From contig RPFO01000076.1 in the NCBI GenBank assembly GCA_009746045.1, forward strand, positions 272,501 through 336,500: a stretch of DNA of 64,000 nucleotides, given 5' to 3'. Under the pieces are notes generated by a model. It did not search any database, was not told the DNA's origin, and was given only the letters and a program-made list of their open reading frames with translations. A program made the translations under genes and the position numbers. This stretch comes from Mesostigma viride (taxonomy: Eukaryota; Streptophyta; Mesostigmatophyceae; Mesostigmatales; Mesostigmataceae). Below, piece after piece: positions 43,633 to 55,101 of the stretch (position 1 is its first letter; each line of letters begins with the position of its first letter).

Positions 43633-45877
43633 CAACCCCCTCTGCTAACGTTAGTGCCCACACCCCCTCTGCTAACGTTAGTGCTCGTGCCCCTCTGCTA
43701 AAGTTAGTGCCCCCCCCCTCTACTATAATTATTTCCCCCCTATGCTAATAAACTTTCATTCCCACACCCCCTCTGCTATCGTTAGTGCCCGTGCCCCTTT
43801 ACTAACGTTAGTGCCCAGCCCCCTCTGCTAATGTTAGTGCCCGTGCCCCTTTACTAACGTTAGTGCCCAGCCCCCTCTGCTATCGTTAGTGCCCGTGCCC
43901 CTTTACTAACGATAGTGCCGAGCCCCCTCTGCTAACGTTAGTGCCCGTGCCCCTTTACTAACGTTAGTGCCCAGCCCCCTCTGCTAACGTTAGTGCCCGT
44001 GCCCCTTCACTAACGTTAGTGTCCGTGCCCCTCTGCTAACGTTATTCCCGAGCCCCCTCTGCTATCGCTAATTCCCGTGCCCCTTTATATTTGGACCAAG
44101 AACACATCCCACAACTAGGCTCGACTATCCCACAACCAGGAACGTGTTTCCCACAACTAGGAACGTGTTTCCCACAACTAGGAACGTGTATCCCACAACT
44201 AGGAACGTGTATCCCACAACCAGGAACGTGTATCCCACAACCAGGAACGTGTTTCCCACAACCAGGAACGTGTTTCCCACAACCAGGAACAAGTATCCCA
44301 CAACCAGGAACGACTATCCCACAACCAGGAACGTGTTTCCCACAACTAGGAACGTGTTTCCCACAACCAGGAACGTGTATCCCACAACCACGAACGTGTA
44401 TCCCACAACCAGGAACGTGTATCCCACAACCAGGAACGTGTTTCCCACAACCAGGAACGTGTTTCCCACAACCAGGAACGTGTTTCCCACAACCAGGAAC
44501 GTGTTTCCCACAACCAGGAACGTGTTTCCCACAACCAGGAACAAGTATCCCACAACCAGGAACGTGTATCCCACAACCAGGAACGTGTTTCCCACAACCA
44601 GGAACGACTATCCCACAACCAGGAACGTGTTTCCCACAACCAGGAACCTGTATCCCACAACCAGGAACAAGTATCCCACAACCAGGAACGTGTTTCCCAC
44701 AACCAGGAACGTGTATCCCACAACCAGGAACGTGTATCCCACAACCAGGAACGTGTTTCCCACAACCACGAACAAGTATCCCACAACCAGGAACGTGTTT
44801 CCCACAACCAGGAACAAGTATCCCACAACCAGGAACAAGTATCCCACAACCAGGAACAAGTATCCCACAACCAGGAACAAGTATCCCACAACCAGGAACA
44901 AGTATCCCACAACCAGGAACGTGTTTCCCACCACCAGGAACAAGTATCCCACAACAAGGAACGACTATCCCACAACCAGGAACAAGTATCCCACAACCAG
45001 GAACGTGCATTCCACAACCAGGAACAAGTATCCTACAACCAGGAACGTGCATCCCACAACCAGGAACAAGTATCCCACAACAAGGAACACATCCCACAAC
45101 CAGGAACGTGTATCCCACAACCAGTCGCGCAGTCGGTCTGAATGACTGGCATTATCACGAGCGTCATATTCGTCTCCGGCTTGGCAGTGCCGTCATCCTG
45201 CATACAAAAAGAACATTGGAGCCAGCACTTTCCCGCGGGTTGTAGCCGATATTCCTCCATGCAGCGATATTCACCAATGCGCTATCAATAAACAAGTCGA
45301 CACCATCCGGTATGTATAAATAAAAAAAGCACGCTGCTGGCCACGACGGTCACGGCGATGATGAACGACAATAACAAGAACGCCTAATAGCAGGCGTCAT
45401 ACAAACTAGAACAGACTGGAACAACTACTTACCCGGTCGTCTGTGATCTTGACGCAGAGCCTGGTTTACAAGGAAGCGAGGGAAACCGGCCACTATGAGC
45501 ACCCCTACTTAACCCACATAATGAAGGTTAGGAATCCTCCCCATCATGCTAACCGTAGACTCGGTGAAACGCCCCATGCTACAAATACGATAGCCCAGCA
45601 ACGACTACTTGCGGCCATCACCTTGTCCAGTTCTGGCTGGCTGTGCGGCGGTAATTTTACCAAGTTTAAAAAATGTTACGCCGCACCAGTCTGTGCTTTT
45701 TTACGTAGTACCAGTGTAGTGTAGAAATCTGCCAAAAGAGCAAACGCCCAAAGCCAACTTCCAAGACGCCCAAAGCCAAATTCCAAGACGCCCAAAGCCC
45801 AAAGGCGGGCGAGTCTGGCGCGGCGCGCCTGTCCTGGAGGCCATTGGGCGCCGGAATAAGAAATCCCGGCGCGCACC
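43633..45877. repeat. Inner inverted repeat, right arm (2.2 kb)
   Basis: Reverse complement of 38,680-40,370. It is longer because its 21-bp array has about 48 copies (44,107-45,121) against about 25 in the left arm. Confidence 0.92.
44107..45121. repeat. 21-bp minisatellite, about 48 copies (right arm)
   Basis: The unit is CCACAACCAGGAACGTGTTTC on the plus strand, the complement of the left-arm array, with AAGTA, GACTA and GTGTA variants. Confidence 0.95.
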
Positions 45878-46049
45878 CCTACCGGAGCTGGCCATGGCGA
45901 CGTGCTTTCAGGCAGAGTAGAAAAAGATAGCTCGCGGAATGCAGAGAAACTGAGCGAATCTTAAAGACGATGAGTAAATGATACTACTTCGTAGCGGAGT
46001 TCGCGTTTTTTGTAGTGTCGATGATTTTATTGATGACCATCGCCACGGG

Positions 46050-47300
46050 GGTCCAATCTGATGTTTTCGTCGGGAGGAATAAATTAGAATGCACGCTGGC
46101 GGCGGTGATTGTCAGGTTTTATGGGCTTTACCTAGCGTCAAGGATGCGTTTAAATCGTTATTGGTAAAGCTTTAAAAAATTTGCTGGGTTTCGGCAAGAT
46201 TTCCGTCATGATCGGTAAGACACTCTCCAGGCTCGCGGGATGCGCGTCTTATTATTCCATGGAAGGTTGTTCTTTCTTGCGCCGCTGGGCGAAGGACAAT
46301 TCCGGTAATGGTACGATCGTGTGATCAACGTGACCCTATGAATGTTTCGCTTCCTTTATGGGTTATCAACGCAAGTTTTCGGCTTCTTTCCGTGCAGTTA
46401 GCGCCAGGTATAATGCCATTCCGTGCTGCGCATCGCCAGATTCCTGGCACCTTTCAGTGGTTTTTATGTACGTTGCATGGCTGGGATGTGTCAAAGCGTG
46501 ACCGTGGCATATCGTCAAGTTGTCAGGGATTTGCTGAGTGGTTTCTTGGAAGGAGATTGCTAACAGCACTCAGTTTTGTGTGAATATTGACGCGGCCTTT
46601 CTTAGCAGACTCAGGCTTCATTGTGGTTAGAGGCTCACAAGCTTGAGTTTGTTTCTTGGCAAACAATTGCGCTGGAAAGAAAGGTGGCAGTGGTTTTTCT
46701 GAGGGGCATACTGCATGGGTGGAACTGCACGTAGGTAGGGGTTATCGTTGTCTTGTTGGCCTTTCTCCCACTAAAATGGGAGAGCCCTAATTCATATGCT
46801 AGCAAGGCAAGGTAACCATGGTAAGAAGCCTTGGCAAGCAGCATGTATGATAATTCTGCTTTCTCTGTGGACTGTCTGTTGTTACCCTTGTTGGGCAATT
46901 AGTGGATATGGCTTTCTAGGGTGTGTTTGAGCTTGGTTTTGGGATGATGCCCACACCATAAACCTGGAATATGCTTTAGAAGTGTTGGCTAGGCATGTAG
47001 AGCTACCTGCCTCATTGTTGTGCACACACGCAACAGGTTGCCCGTGTCGAGGTAAGGCAAGGGCACATGACGTGCCCAGCCACCTCCTTGTACATTGTGG
47101 TCAAATTGGGCATGGTCAGGAGCCTTTTGGATGGCATAGGAAGTGTTAGTGTGCCTTAATACTCACTAATGCCTTCCTTAGCGTCTGCACAGGTGGCCAA
47201 CTGCCAAAATTAATAACTGCTACAGCTGAGCTCAGAATGCCACCAAACTTTGACAGTGCCTTCTATGGTCATGACAGAATTTGACTTGTGCTTTTCAGGC
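46050..47300 (+). repeat. Old dispersed repeat, copy 1
   Basis: No gene. A series of short matches in the same order links it to 49,030-50,180: CTGGCGGCGGTGATTGTCAG against TTGGCGGCAGTGGCTGACAA, TCGGTAAG, TTCTTGCG..CTGGGCGAA, then later blocks. This indicates a diverged direct duplication. Confidence 0.55.
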
Positions 47301-47319
47301 CTAATTGATGTGTTATGAG

Positions 47320-47660
47320 TGTGTATGGGGACGCCCCGCCTAAAAAAGAGTATTTTTTGCCAAAAATTAATAACTCAAAGGGATGTGCTGATTTTGTTGA
47401 TCCAATTAGGTAGAAACGATGTCCCATGACATTTTTATATGGGTTGTGCTTTTTTCATGCAACTGGTTCTCCCACTGTTCTGGGCAAGATGTGCCCCGGA
47501 CAGCGTTTTTTTCTATTTTTAGCTCATAGCCGGTGTATGGCTGGGGGTAGTACCCCCAACAAGTGGTGGTATGCATGCCCAAACATCATGTTTATGGTCC
47601 CCAAACATCATTCAGTGGTTGTCAGTTGCATTTCTGTAGTTATTAGGGGGGGTAAGTTTT
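47320..47660. repeat. Dispersed repeat also found inverted at 56.86-57.2 kb
   Basis: It shares, in reverse complement, the CCGGTGTATGG..GGGGGTA block, the GGTCCCCAA..ATCAT block and A-rich CCAAAAATTAATAA sequence with 56,860-57,200. Confidence 0.6.
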
Positions 47661-47739
47661 GATATATTTCTATGGGACCCTCCCATAGACTCAGGTCCAC
47701 TGACTCAGGTCCACTGGCTTCCCTGGTCTAATAACGCGC

Positions 47740-48055
47740 CCTATTAGCCTTTCACCTGTCACCTCCACACGTGTGTGTGCCCACCTTTAATTAGGATTCG
47801 CTGATACTCATTCACCTCTCACCTCTTTGGTCCATAATTGGCTAGTAATAAAAATATACCCATTTCCCCGAAAATACACTTAAGGATATATAAATTTTTT
47901 GGGGGCCGACCCCACCCCCCCCCCCACCCCCAAAACTGGGGGGGGGGGGGTCGGGGGTCAAGACCCCCCCCACCCCCCCACCCCAGAAAATGCCCCCCCG
48001 GGGGGTGGTATACACTAGCTCCGGGAGTGTCGCGGACAGCCAGTTAACATCTGGG
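47740..48055. repeat. Outer inverted repeat, right arm
   Basis: Reverse complement of about 37,930-38,240, ending GGTATACACTAGCTCCGGGA and GTGTCGCGGACAGCCAGTTA. Confidence 0.8.
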
Positions 48056-48371
48056 CCGCATGGACGGCATCGCCACCCAATCTCCCAATTAGCGTGCGTA
48101 CCATCATTTTCGGTATTGCTGGCACCCCAGGGACCGAGCTTTCAGCTTCCCAAGCAGAATGGCTATGGCTGCGCACTACTATGCTCTACGCGATCTGGAC
48201 CATCCGTAACGCGTACCCGCTCCAGCTTTTTCATGCTCTACTTGATGCCTCACGGCGACATGACTCAGGTCCGCTGGCTTCCCTGGTCTAATACCATTTC
48301 CCCTCTCACCTCTTTGGTCCATAATTGGCTAATAAAACTATACCCATTTCCCCGAAAAAAAAATGGTGGAG

Positions 48372-48795
48372 TGCACAGGGGGGGTGTCCGAAACAAAAAT
48401 ATCAGACACACACGCTGAAAATTTCCAAAAGTTGGCCCTTGGACCCTACCTGTAGACCTACCTAGCACGTAGGCGCTATACCTAGCAAAACCCTGAGGTC
48501 CCAAGGGGTATGGGGGTCGACCTAGGGAGCAAAATGATCAGCTCCGCGAGCTCTACCGTTTGAGCATATTGGTGTATGGGAAAATTCCGGTTTTCTAAAA
48601 GAGAAAATTGCAGATTAGTAAAGTTGGGGCCCGGTAATTGCAGATTAGTTTCACTAATTGCAGACAGGTGTTTTTTATTGCAGATCAGTCGGGATTCTTA
48701 GTTCGATGCGTCAGACCATGGTCAGACAGCGGTTTTCCCGATCGAAATCTGATTCGTTTGGTCAGATTCCTGTTTCCGTCATGCCCTTTACGGAA
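48372..48795. repeat. Left inverted end of an 11.7-kb composite
   Basis: It begins CAGGGGGGGTGTCCGAAACA. The inner part (48,600-48,780: GATTAGTAAAGTTGGGGCCC, ATTGCAGACAGGTG, GGTCAGACAGCGGTTTTCCC) is repeated in reverse complement at 59,400-59,585. Confidence 0.75.
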
Positions 48796-48799
48796 CATG

Positions 48800-51100
48800 T
48801 GCGAAATTTGGGCGCGGACAAGACGTGGACGTCTGTGTAACGTCCGGGGAAAGCGATGCGCGCTTTTTTTTTTTCCCCTAGCATGGTGGGCATGGCGAGG
48901 TGAATTCAGGCTGCTCGGCATGTCGGAGGACTAGGCCAATCATATGGCGGAAAATTTTCTGTTTCATGAGGTCACTGCTTTGTTTTCATGTAATCGGCAT
49001 GGGCGTTTTCATGTCATTAATCAGAGCGAATTTTCTGTCCTCTGGAATAATTAAGAAAAGGAATTCATGTTGGCGGCAGTGGCTGACAAGTTTTGCGGAC
49101 TAAACTTATCGTAGTCAAACCGTTAACGTTGCTAGAACTGGATTGAAAGCTTTGACAACCGGGGGTTGGCACTTTTCCGGTTTGTCTCGGTAAGTAATTA
49201 CATGATGCATGCGCGATCGAAGTAACGCTCATCCGCCTGCATGGGAGGCCGGCTTTTCTTGCGTCCCCTGGGCGAAAGATTTACAAGGGTTAGGTACAGT
49301 TTGTCGGGCGACGGTATCTGCTCTGTTTTTTGTGCTGTACGGGCTCATCGTTGTGAGGTTTTTGCGCCAAACTTTGCAGTTTCGCCTGGTCGTTTGCCCC
49401 CTGCGCATGCTCGAGTATAGTTCAATATGTACCTGGCAATTTTAGATTGCTTTCGTTGGCAGGTACGCCAGATTATGGTTCATAAGGACAGTAATACAGC
49501 TTGGTTTTGAAACGGGCTTTTTGGGAGAATATTGCGCGTATTTCTTGTGCATGACGAGAGACCAAACCTTAGCAGCGGCATGAGCTAGTGCGCCTCGCTA
49601 GGAGCTGAAAATCTGCCTAACGCTTTACATTTTCACACGCAGGAAAGGAAGCGCATGTTTGACATGTTTGGTTAGAGTAAATGTATGTAGGTATCGGTTA
49701 CCATGGGTTCATTTCAGTACTCACCCTTGAGGAGGAGACTTGCAGCCTAACATCATATGGCAAGGCAGCCAATCTAGCCATGGCTGGCAATATGGTTTAC
49801 AACAAGCTATACCTTGCATACATGATTTATTGATTGCATTCCGTTATCCCTTTGTCTTTGGGCATGTTGGATAGCGTACTGAGGTCATTTTACAAGGTTT
49901 TGTTGCGTTCAGTATTTTCTTTTGTGGCACACAGCTTTCACTTTAACAGCTGGAATAAATATGGGAACCGCAAGATAGTTAGTCATGTGATGCATACAAC
50001 ATTATTGCTCTGCAACCTTTTACAGCACGTCGTGCCATGCCCTAGGGAACGTGAGGGCATACGTTGCCCTGAGAGTCTTGCCACCCCTTTTCGTACACTG
50101 ACTGAGTTGGCATGGTTGTGGGCGTATTCCATGATGCATATAGTGTTCCTGTGTGCAAACACCGTCTGAAATGAATTAGCATCTGCCCAGATGGTAATCT
50201 AAACCAATCTAAACCAACTGCCCTTGTTTGTTCTACGTTAGGGTCTCCTCAAACTTTCATCATGTCTAGTTTTTCACGCATTTCTTGGTAACTTGTTCAT
50301 GCATTTCTTGGTAGCTTGCACACGTGCCTTTCTTGCAAAAGGAGATCCTAATGTGGCCACTGCATGGCCACGTAGAGTAACTAAATAAGCTAGGAATTCA
50401 TCATGGATGTGAAAGAATTAAGTGAGGGTAATAGGTGATTGATTGACTAACTGGTTGTTCATTGTTGACTAGCTGATGAATGACTAACTTTACACATGCA
50501 ATGCTGGCTTGCTGGCCCATACCACTAATTGCATGCACAATCATGAAACATCGTGAAGAGTCAATGATAGACACTTTACTTGGCACTTACATCGTTTGCT
50601 AGTTTATGGTTCAGGAGCTTAGAACTGGAGAGGTTACGCCCTGCTATCAAGTGAGACAACTACATTCAATTGTCTCCTTGATATTAAATCACTATCGATT
50701 CGCTGGCCTGCGCTGGTTGTCTCCTTGATATTCAATATCCCTGAGGACTAATGCTCACGTGACGTAGTTACGTTAAAAGAGTCAAGTATTCTTGGACGTG
50801 TAAATTAATTAACTAATTAACTAATGGTTATTCTCAATTTATACTTGTACTATTTATCCATGATACTTGTAGACACCGACCTCGGTCTGGCCGGCCCCCA
50901 GCGGCTTGGCCAGCCGGGGCGCTATATCCTGACCTGGCCTGGCCCCAAGGACAAACCCAGATGGGTCAAGTGGTAGACTTGCCATGAACTATACAAACCA
51001 GTTACCACGCTAGACATGACCCCTAGGGTAGAGAGCTTAGAATGATAGAGTTGACTTGATTTTTGATGTTGTAGATAGATTCGACCGGTAGGATTGTGTG
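48800..51100. other. No gene; diverged repeat copy 2 and unique sequence
   Basis: 49,030-50,180 is a diverged relative of 46,050-47,300. The rest shows no coding frame that I can support. A duplicated TTGTCTCCTTGATATT lies near 50,670 and 50,717. Confidence 0.5.
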
Positions 51101-51106
51101 TCCCCA

Positions 51107-51456
51107 TCCACCCATCCACCCACCCATCCATCCATCCATCCATCCATCCATCCATCCATCCATCCATCCCGGCCATCCATCCATCCATCCATCCATCCAT
51201 CCATCCATCCATCCATCCATCCATCCATCCATCCATCCATCCATCCATCCATCCATCCATCCATCCATCCATCCATCCATCCATCCATCCATCCATCCAT
51301 CCATCCATCCATCCATCCATCCATCCATCCATCCATCCATCCATCCATCCATCCATCCATCCATCCATCCATCCATCCATCCATCCATCCATCCATCCAT
51401 CCATCCATCCATCCATCCATCCATCCATCCATCCATCCATCCATCCATCCATCCAT
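51107..51456. repeat. (CATC)n microsatellite, about 85 copies
   Basis: An almost pure tetranucleotide tract with one CCGGC interruption near 51,169. Confidence 0.97.
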
Positions 51457-51585
51457 CGGGGTCAATTAATTAATTAATTAATGAGACTCGTGCTCCTGTT
51501 GGGGAGTCACGGACCATCGGGGTCAATGCTCCATGATTCCCCAACGGGGGCACGAGTTTAATTAATTAATTAATTAATAGACACG
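51457..51585. repeat. Inverted pair of (AATT)n-GTGCTCC modules
   Basis: TTAATTAATTAATGAGACTC, GTGCTCCTGTTGGGGAGTCA, a short spacer with a repeated ATCGGGGTCAA, then TCCCCAACGGGGGCACGAGT and (AATT)n. It lies next to the 3' end of the LINE that follows. Confidence 0.85.
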
Positions 51586-51655
51586 TGACTGCGTCACGTG
51601 AGCATAAGTCCTCAGTGGGAGGGGAACATGGGATGGAATGGATGGTATAAGCTAT

Positions 51656-54405
51656 CTAGGTCCTAGTTACAGGGGTGTGGGCACCGCGGCCCGAATCGCT
51701 ATGAATGCCATACTTGGTCACACGCGGAGCCCCCACAGGCTTGGGGGTGGTCTCCTTCATCACTACTTGCCATCTATCCTTGCGCACCATCTGCCTCCAT
51801 ATTACAGACAAACCAGGAGGCTGCCCGGGGGTGAGCCCGTCACGTCTAGTGTAGCACATGTCCATGCCGAGTCTATCACGAAAAGTCCACGGGTGGCGGC
51901 CCTGCCGCGCGCGGCCGGGGGCACGCCAGGTGAGGACATATCGCCCAGGCTGGGCGGGCTTGGTGCCAGCTAGTCTATCTGATGTATCTACCTGATCTGT
52001 GCGGGCCAGGTGCCCGGCTAGGCCCAGGCGCCTGTGCCTAATAATGTGGGAAACATAGGGCAAATCAGCGTACAAATCCTCATTACTAATGTGCAAACCA
52101 AAGGGGATGTTAAGGGCCTTGCGCAGCATCTTGGTGACGGCGCCGTCGAGTCGTTGCTCCAGCTCCTGCATCAGTGTCCACGTCTCGGCGCCGTAGGTCA
52201 GGATCGTCAGAATGACGACCTTGAAGAGGTCACGCTTGACGATCCGGGGTAGGGCGGGGTTGCTCCACCAGCGGCGGTGGTCATGGAGGTGCGCCCACGC
52301 CATGCCGATCCGTGTCGTCATGTCGTCCTCGCAGTCAGGAAGCCAACTGCCGAGCAGCTTGAAGCGGCCTGAAGTAGGGTAGTTGACCTCGGCATCGTCT
52401 AAGAGGCGGAGTGTGGGTGGGGGCCCTGCCATGCCGAGGGCCAGGGCCTCCGTTTTGGGGCTGATTTCTAGACCAACCGCCCGAGCCTCGAGCGCCAGGC
52501 AGTCCAGCCAAAGTTGGGCAGACTCCGGCTTCTCGATGAGCGTGATGTCGTCGGCATAAATGAGGTCAGCTAGTAAATTCTGCTTGTTAGTCGGCCCCCC
52601 TTCCCCAAGCTCGTTCGTGATCGCTAGGCCAGGGGCACGGCCTGCAATGCTAGCAAAGCGAGCACGTGCCTGGCGCATAACATAATCCACTACAATAATA
52701 AACAGGTACGGCGACAGGACGCAACCCTGCCAGACGCCGGTCTGCAGTGGGCAGGGCGGGGTTATGCCGTGCTGAGTGCGCACCGAAGTGGTGGACCCCT
52801 CATACAGCGTGCGGATGACGGTAATCAGGGGAGTGGGGACGCGAGCGCGAGCAAGTACAGCCCATAGAGCGTCCCAGAGGACAGAATCAAAAGCCTTGAT
52901 GAAGTCGACGAAGATCAGGATGGCGGGAAACTCACCAGGTTGCAGGAGAGCGATTTCCTCGAAGAGGCGACGCGCGACGAAGATGGCCATGACGGTGTTG
53001 CGCCCAGGACGGAAGCCCATTTGACTTTCCCCAAGGTGACAGTCGAGAGCAGAACGAAGGCGGTTGAGGATCATGCGCATGAACAACTTAAGTGCGGCGC
53101 TCTGGATGCAGACTCCTCTGTAGTTGGCGGGGTCGTCAGGGGAACCTTTGTTTTTGTACAGCATAATACGGTAGCTGTGCTGCCACTCCGGAATCGGCGG
53201 CGCGTCGGCAAGCAGGATCCGGTTGCAGACGTCAAGCAGGAACCCCGTGAGCGCCGTCAGCTTAATCACCGGGGCTGGGAGCTGGTCAGGTCCAACGGCA
53301 GCATAGAAGCGGAGTTGCTTGGCGGCGGTGCTCAGCTCGAGCTCGGTGAACGGCGGGAGCTCGTTGGGGTGGGCCAGGGGTTCCGTCAGGGCTGGGTACG
53401 TGTAGTCCTGCTCAGCGGCGGGTGGCGTGGGCGGCGCAGGGACGTCCGCCGGTGCTACTGCCAGGCGTGCGGCCGCCAGAGGGCCAAGCGGCGGAGGCGG
53501 CGGGGGGGCGCCGAGCAGCCGGGACTGGGAGGAATACCACTGGTTGAGCTGCTGCTGCGGTGAGCCAGAGAGCGTCCGCGGCGCCGGCTGCGCGCCGCCG
53601 GCGGGCCGTTGGGCGTGACGCAGGCGGGTCCAGGCGTACTTGCCGTGCTGGTCCTTGAGGTGGGCGAAGTACTCGCGGACATGAAGGTCCTCCTGCTCCT
53701 TGGTCGCCTGCCGGATGGCCGAGTGGTAATCGGCTTTGAGGCGGGCGTAGCGGGCGGGGTCGCGGTTGTCGCGCAGGGCTTGCCGGGCCTGGATGACGGC
53801 GGGGAGCCGGTGCAGGCTGGTGAAGCGGGGCGGGCGGCGGGGGGCAGTAGGGCCCCGGCCGCGGGCAGCTTGTCAGCGAGGTGCCGAAGGGCCGATGCCG
53901 GGCCGGCAGCGAACAGCTGGGCGTGGCTGGCCGGGATGTCCAGCGCGTCGACGAACGCCTCTGCGGCGCGCTTGTGGGCGCGTTTTTCAGGGAAGTCCTC
54001 CAGAGCGTCGTCAGATTTCTCGAGCAACTGAAGTGTGCGCAAATCAGGTGGTGCCACGTGCTTACGAAAGGGCGAGGGGAATCGCAGGCGGATGCGGGCG
54101 GTGACGATGCGATGATCGGAGCGCACCAGGGGGATCACATGCGAGCGAGCAGCTAGGACAGATCCTTGATGACGCTTGCGCATTACAACATAGTCAATGC
54201 AGCGTTCAGTGCCAGTTGGCGAGGTGTGTGTGACCAAAGCATCTGGACTATGTGGAAAGCGGGTGTTGGCAGTGACCAAATCGCATGTCGTAAGCAAATC
54301 AGCAAAAAGTTCGGTGTTGGCATTGGAGACCGTACCGTTGGGGGCGTGCTGACATCCGCCAGTACCCGGTGGTAGCGTGGCGTTGGCGTCCAGCAGCAGA
54401 GCGAG
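51656..54405 (-). mobile_element. APE-type LINE, 5'-truncated: endonuclease + reverse transcriptase
   Basis: On the minus strand, the endonuclease C-terminal half (from about 54,400: LLLDANATLPP, a GDFN-like block; then DYVVMRKRH and VRSDHRIVTARIRL, the conserved SDH) leads into RT (51,656-53,269, 537 aa). RT blocks: YRIMLYKNKGSPDDPANYRG, QMGFRPGRNTVMA, ILIFVDFIKAFDS (motif A), GVWQGCVLSPYLF, LIYADDITLIEKP (catalytic YADD). Endonuclease and RT are split by a frameshift near 53,840 in a G-rich run. The ORF1 region and the endonuclease N-terminus are missing, as in ordinary 5' truncation. The 3' side runs into the (AATT)n module at 51.46-51.58 kb. Confidence 0.9.
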
Positions 54406-54412
54406 TTTAATA

Positions 54413-54447
54413 AAGTAAGAACGAGTAAAGTAAGAACGAGTTTAATA

Positions 54448-54495
<48 letters not shown>

Positions 54496-54500
54496 CATCA
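54413..54500. repeat. (AAGT)n microsatellite at the LINE 5' junction
   Basis: GTTTAATAAAGTAAG repeats then (AAGT)n, directly beside the truncated end of the LINE. Confidence 0.85.
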
Positions 54501-55090
54501 ATTAATTGATTAATTAATTAAAGTGCACAGTTCACCTTGATCACTTTTTTCAAGATTGAGTTATGATAACACTTATCTTTAGTAGTAACCCTGTGGGCAA
54601 GCCACCTCCCCCCAAGCGGAGGAGGCGTTTTGATGAGTAGTGTAGGTAGGATTTTCTCGATAGAGTTAGGATAGTTCGATCACGCGGCTTCCTCCATCCC
54701 ATCCATCATGAAATATGTGCTACATGACCTCCCCACGGAGGCATGTTATAATTTAATTTAATTTTATTTTTAATTTTATCTTTAGTGGGACACGAGACTA
54801 AACAATTAATGAATTAATCTTAAGTGGGAAGTCATGGAGCATAGTGATAACTATCATTCTTCTTTGCAAAGGTAGGCCCCATTCAGATATGGGTGGGTGT
54901 TCATGGTGTACAAAGTTCTTGTATTCTTATTGCTAGAAGCCACAGCAGGAACCATGCACGTTTGGCTCAAGTAGCCCACTAGTCAAGACTGCAGTATCTG
55001 TTAGTTGTCGTACTTCGTATAACTTCACAGTTCACAAGCAGAATACTGCAAGTCACATGCATCCCGAGCTAACTTCTTGTTGGCCACTTC
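54500..55090. repeat. Non-coding, with LINE-type 3' ends
   Basis: ATTAATTAATTAATT near 54,507. TGCTACATGACCTCCCCACGGAGG then an AATTT-rich tail lies near 54,720-54,785, matching the LINE tail type at 13.4 kb. No gene. Confidence 0.5.
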
Positions 55091-55101
55091 GACCATCTCA
55101 C

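Noticed and set aside
39310-45245. Long PGCGIHV, TTRNVY and QPGTC repeat ORFs up to 384 codons
   Set aside because: The 21-bp arrays are open in several frames on both strands, so no protein is implied.
45443-45724. 93-aa ORF duplicated in both inverted arms
   Set aside because: Identity follows from the inverted repeat itself. The sequence shows no recognisable domain and there is no independent evidence of coding.
51023-51477. MDGW and SIHP repeat ORFs
   Set aside because: Translation of the (CATC)n microsatellite on both strands.
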